From JABDEZ01 sp965276955 (GTDB lineage Bacteria > Bacteroidota > Bacteroidia > Chitinophagales > Chitinophagaceae): DNA of 64,000 nt. This document shows, one piece after another, positions 61,370 to 64,000 of the stretch. The notes beneath the pieces were generated by a model, which saw only the letters and a program-made list of their open reading frames with translations, was not told the origin of the DNA and did no database searches. The position numbers and the translations under genes are program-made. The DNA lies in the NCBI GenBank assembly GCA_965276955.1, contig CBDIBP010000046.1, positions 1-64,000 on the forward strand. Reading direction: 5' to 3'. Position 1 is the first letter of the stretch; each line of letters begins with the position of its first letter.

Positions 61370-62047
61370 ATGCTATTGAAAACTCTGAAGATCCTCGGTA
61401 AAACCATTTTAGGCATTCTTGCCCTGGTAGTTGCTTATTTCCTTGCAGCTGTAGTTTTATCAATTATAAGTACACCCAAAGAACCTGCCACTGGCAGCGA
61501 CGTGGCCATATACATACTTACCAATGGCGACCATACGGATATTGTAACGCCTATACGAACTGATATTATCGATTGGAGTACGGAAGTGCGATTTCAGGAT
61601 ACAAGAAGTAATGATACCACAGCCAGGTACGTAGCTTTTGGGTGGGGCGATAAGGGCTTTTTCCTCACCACACCCACCTGGGCGCAGCTAAAGTTCAGAA
61701 CGGCATTCAATGCTGTCTTCGGGTTTAGCACATCGGCCATGCACACTTCGTTTTACAACAGGATACATGAAAATGCCGATTGCGAAAAAATATTACTCAC
61801 CACCACCCAATACGGTCGTCTGGTAACCTACATAACAAGAAGCTTTCGGACAAATGCTTCCGGTCAGTTCGAGAATATAAAAGCTGCTCCTTATGATACG
61901 AACGATGCTTTTTACGAGGCAAACCATAGTTATAACTTATTTTACACTTGTAATACCTGGGCGAACGATGCTTTAAAAGCATGTGGTCAAAAAGCTTGTT
62001 ATTGGACACCTTTTGATAGAGGTATATTTTATCAATATAGAAAATAG
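61370..62047 (+). CDS. TIGR02117/DUF2459 family membrane-anchored protein
   Basis: 225 residues. One N-terminal TM helix (about 8-35), then an extracytoplasmic domain with ILTNGDHTDIVTPI, FGWGDKGFFLTTPTWAQLK and CNTWANDALKACG, the hallmarks of the DUF2459 family. That family has been noted near urease genes in some bacteria, but its function is not known; the conserved H, D, W and C residues look catalytic. Before the vapBC insertion this gene would have followed rlmD directly. Confidence 0.85.
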   Translation: MLLKTLKILGKTILGILALVVAYFLAAVVLSIISTPKEPATGSDVAIYILTNGDHTDIVTPIRTDIIDWSTEVRFQDTRSNDTTARYVAFGWGDKGFFLTTPTWAQLKFRTAFNAVFGFSTSAMHTSFYNRIHENADCEKILLTTTQYGRLVTYITRSFRTNASGQFENIKAAPYDTNDAFYEANHSYNLFYTCNTWANDALKACGQKACYWTPFDRGIFYQYRK

Positions 62048-62153
62048 GTGGCAACGTCTTCCCGCTTTATGACATCAAAAAAAACAAAAATGGTTGCCCG
62101 AAACGCCATAATATGTTAAGAAAAACTTAACTTGGAGTTTTACTATCATACTT

Positions 62154-64000
62154 ATGTTCCCTACCTATCCTAAAAGTATTCTATTCATACTTTTCACCTT
62201 ATTGTCATTTGGTGCAAAAGGGCTTACAGCAAGCTTCACCGCCAATATTATATCTGGCTGCGCTCCCCTCACTGTTAATTTCACAAATACATCCACCGGG
62301 GCGACTTCTTATCAATGGACGTTAGGCAATGGCAATACTTCCTTCCAAACGAATGCCTCGGGCACTTACCCCACTGCTGGCACATATACGGTCATACTCA
62401 CCGCCTACAATGGCACAGCGTCCAGCACCTATAGCCTCAATATCACTGCATATGCCCCGCCTGTCGTTGGCTTTTCTGCGTCACCCACTACTATTTGCCA
62501 GAATACGCCTATTACTTTTACCGACCAGTCCACGCTCAATTCGCCAGGCACAGGATCTTATTCGTGGAATTTCGGTAACGGAGCATCTGGCAGTGGCAGC
62601 ACTACCACCTACACCTACACTACTCCCGGCACTTATAATGTCAACTTGTTCGTTACCAGTAGTGCGGGCTGCCGGTCCAGCCTTACCCGCACCGGGCTTA
62701 TAACTGTGCTGGCCAGCCCTATTGGGTCCTTCTCAGCATCCCCTGCTACCTTGTGCAGCAACAGCCCTACCACCACATTTACCAACAGCACCAGTGGCAG
62801 CGGCACCCTATCTTATACCTGGGATTTTGGCGATGGCACCACGTCCACCCAAACCAGCCCCACCCACACATACAATGGCACAGGCCCTTACACCGTTAAG
62901 CTATATGTTATGAACAGCGCCGGCTGCACCGATACTGTTATACAGTCCAACTACATCACCATAGTGCCTGGCACCATCGCTTCTTTTACAGGCCCTGCAG
63001 GTGTTTGTATCGGTGCGCCTGCCACTTTTACCAATACATCTACCCCCGGCAGCACCAATAGTGACTGGCTTTATGGCGATGGTAGCGGTGGCAATGGCTC
63101 CGTCGCCACGCACACATATACCGCGGCAGGCACTTACCATGTATCCCTTACCAATAACAACAATACCTGCACCGATACCACGGGGCACAATATTATCATA
63201 TACCCTTCTCCATCGGTTGCCTTCACGGCATCCCCTACGCAGCCCTGCCCTGCCCCTGTTAGCATACAGTTCTCTGCTTCCATAGGTTCATCCGGCTACT
63301 CCTGGCAGTTTGGCGATGGCGGCACGTCTGGCCAGCAAAGCCCCACACACACATACAATAGCAATGGTTTTTATAATGTAAAACTCTTTGCTACCTCAGT
63401 TAATGGCTGCGTCGATTCCGGCTTTTTCACCGAAAAGATATACCCGTTAAATATGGATATTCACCAGGATATAGTGAGTGGCTGCGTCCCCTTCCCTGTT
63501 CATTTCAGTGAATTCGTTTATTATAACGACCCTGTTACTGGTCTCCAGGTTCCCTACCCCTACCCTGTCTCTGCATATTCATGGAGCTTTGGCGATGGTG
63601 GCACCGCTTATCGCGATACCATAACGCATACGTTTCAAACTTTCGGTACCTACACCGTCACACTAACGGCCACTACGTCAAATGGTTGCTCCATTACCAA
63701 AACGGTTACCATCAATGCCGGCACCCCTGTGCCACCTTCTTTCACCGCATCGCCACTCAATGCATGCGTCAAGGTTCCTGTTTCGTTCAGCAATACTACG
63801 CCTATCAATGCCACAACTACCTTCAAATGGTACTTTGGCGATGGCAATTCTTCCACAGCATACAGTACCACGCATCCGTATGGTGTGCCCGGTACATTCA
63901 ACATCACACTCATATCCACCAACAATGGCTGTACAGATACAGCTACCAGGGCTGCTTATGTCACCATAAACCCACCCAATGCTAAATTTCAGTTTACCTA
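62154..64000 (+). CDS. PKD-repeat surface protein, N-terminal part, partial
   Basis: The frame opens at the ATG at 62154 and stays open to the right edge (615 codons). A signal peptide (ILFILFTLLSFGAKG) is followed by tandem PKD domains of about 80-100 residues: seven complete and the start of an eighth. Each shows the strand [V/A/S]xFxASPxxxC, the core YxWxFGDGxT and the THTYxxxGxYxVxLxxT strand pair. Similar proteins in this phylum usually end in a gliding-motility-associated (type B) T9SS domain; that end lies outside the window. TAACTTGG about 20 bases upstream resembles a -7 element. Confidence 0.9.
   Translation, partial: MFPTYPKSILFILFTLLSFGAKGLTASFTANIISGCAPLTVNFTNTSTGATSYQWTLGNGNTSFQTNASGTYPTAGTYTVILTAYNGTASSTYSLNITAYAPPVVGFSASPTTICQNTPITFTDQSTLNSPGTGSYSWNFGNGASGSGSTTTYTYTTPGTYNVNLFVTSSAGCRSSLTRTGLITVLASPIGSFSASPATLCSNSPTTTFTNSTSGSGTLSYTWDFGDGTTSTQTSPTHTYNGTGPYTVKLYVMNSAGCTDTVIQSNYITIVPGTIASFTGPAGVCIGAPATFTNTSTPGSTNSDWLYGDGSGGNGSVATHTYTAAGTYHVSLTNNNNTCTDTTGHNIIIYPSPSVAFTASPTQPCPAPVSIQFSASIGSSGYSWQFGDGGTSGQQSPTHTYNSNGFYNVKLFATSVNGCVDSGFFTEKIYPLNMDIHQDIVSGCVPFPVHFSEFVYYNDPVTGLQVPYPYPVSAYSWSFGDGGTAYRDTITHTFQTFGTYTVTLTATTSNGCSITKTVTINAGTPVPPSFTASPLNACVKVPVSFSNTTPINATTTFKWYFGDGNSSTAYSTTHPYGVPGTFNITLISTNNGCTDTATRAAYVTINPPNAKFQFT

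Overview
The window looks like a chromosomal segment of a Bacteroidota bacterium, most likely in or near the Chitinophagaceae. The grounds are: recurrent TAnnTTTG -7 promoter elements and little sign of Shine-Dalgarno sequences; a very large surface protein with a type IX secretion (Por) C-terminal domain; a fused alpha/beta E1 dehydrogenase; a fused ABC-permease/M1 peptidase; the long form of IleS; and a zinc-less DksA-like protein.

Layout. 1-3550: start of an E1 dehydrogenase (runs off the left edge), a lipoprotein, a ParE-type toxin-antitoxin pair and two unknown genes. 3551-4017 is an AT-rich gap with DnaA-box-like sites. 4018-12893: tsaD-trmN6, an ABC exporter with its fused permease/peptidase, and a divergent LytS/LytTR two-component pair. 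13290-17786: a 1313-residue adenylation/carrier/membrane protein with the architecture of epsilon-poly-L-lysine synthetase, followed by a GNAT acetyltransferase. 17828-23978: a family 25 glycosyltransferase, a frameshifted MsbA-like exporter, a DMP19-like acidic protein, an asymmetric ABC-F ATPase and a carboxypeptidase-like-domain protein.

24146-31400 is accessory: three paralogous Lys/Ala-rich exported mini-proteins, a trypsin-fold protein without its catalytic serine, lipoproteins, a module flanked by a duplicated gene end, two convergent DUF2158-like genes (one of only 51 codons), and degenerate repeats. 31417-43859: LysR regulator and tryptophan 2,3-dioxygenase separated by four iterated 15-bp sites, a NamZ-like (DUF1343) exported protein, FKBP, exbB-exbD, recG, and a TetR-controlled TolC/EmrA/EmrB efflux operon whose promoter is overlaid by two operators.

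44276-64000: a 1499-residue LamG/Ig-repeat T9SS cargo, a DksA-like protein with a histone-H1-like arm transcribed with ileS, a RaiA/HPF-type hibernation factor, dusB, a parvulin and a TlpA-type thioredoxin for envelope folding, rlmD with a vapBC toxin-antitoxin islet inserted at its 3' end (73-bp direct repeats), a DUF2459 protein, and the first 615 codons of a PKD-repeat surface protein that runs off the right edge. No rRNA, tRNA, CRISPR array or recognisable transposase was seen. All names come from reading translated sequence by eye; no database search was run.
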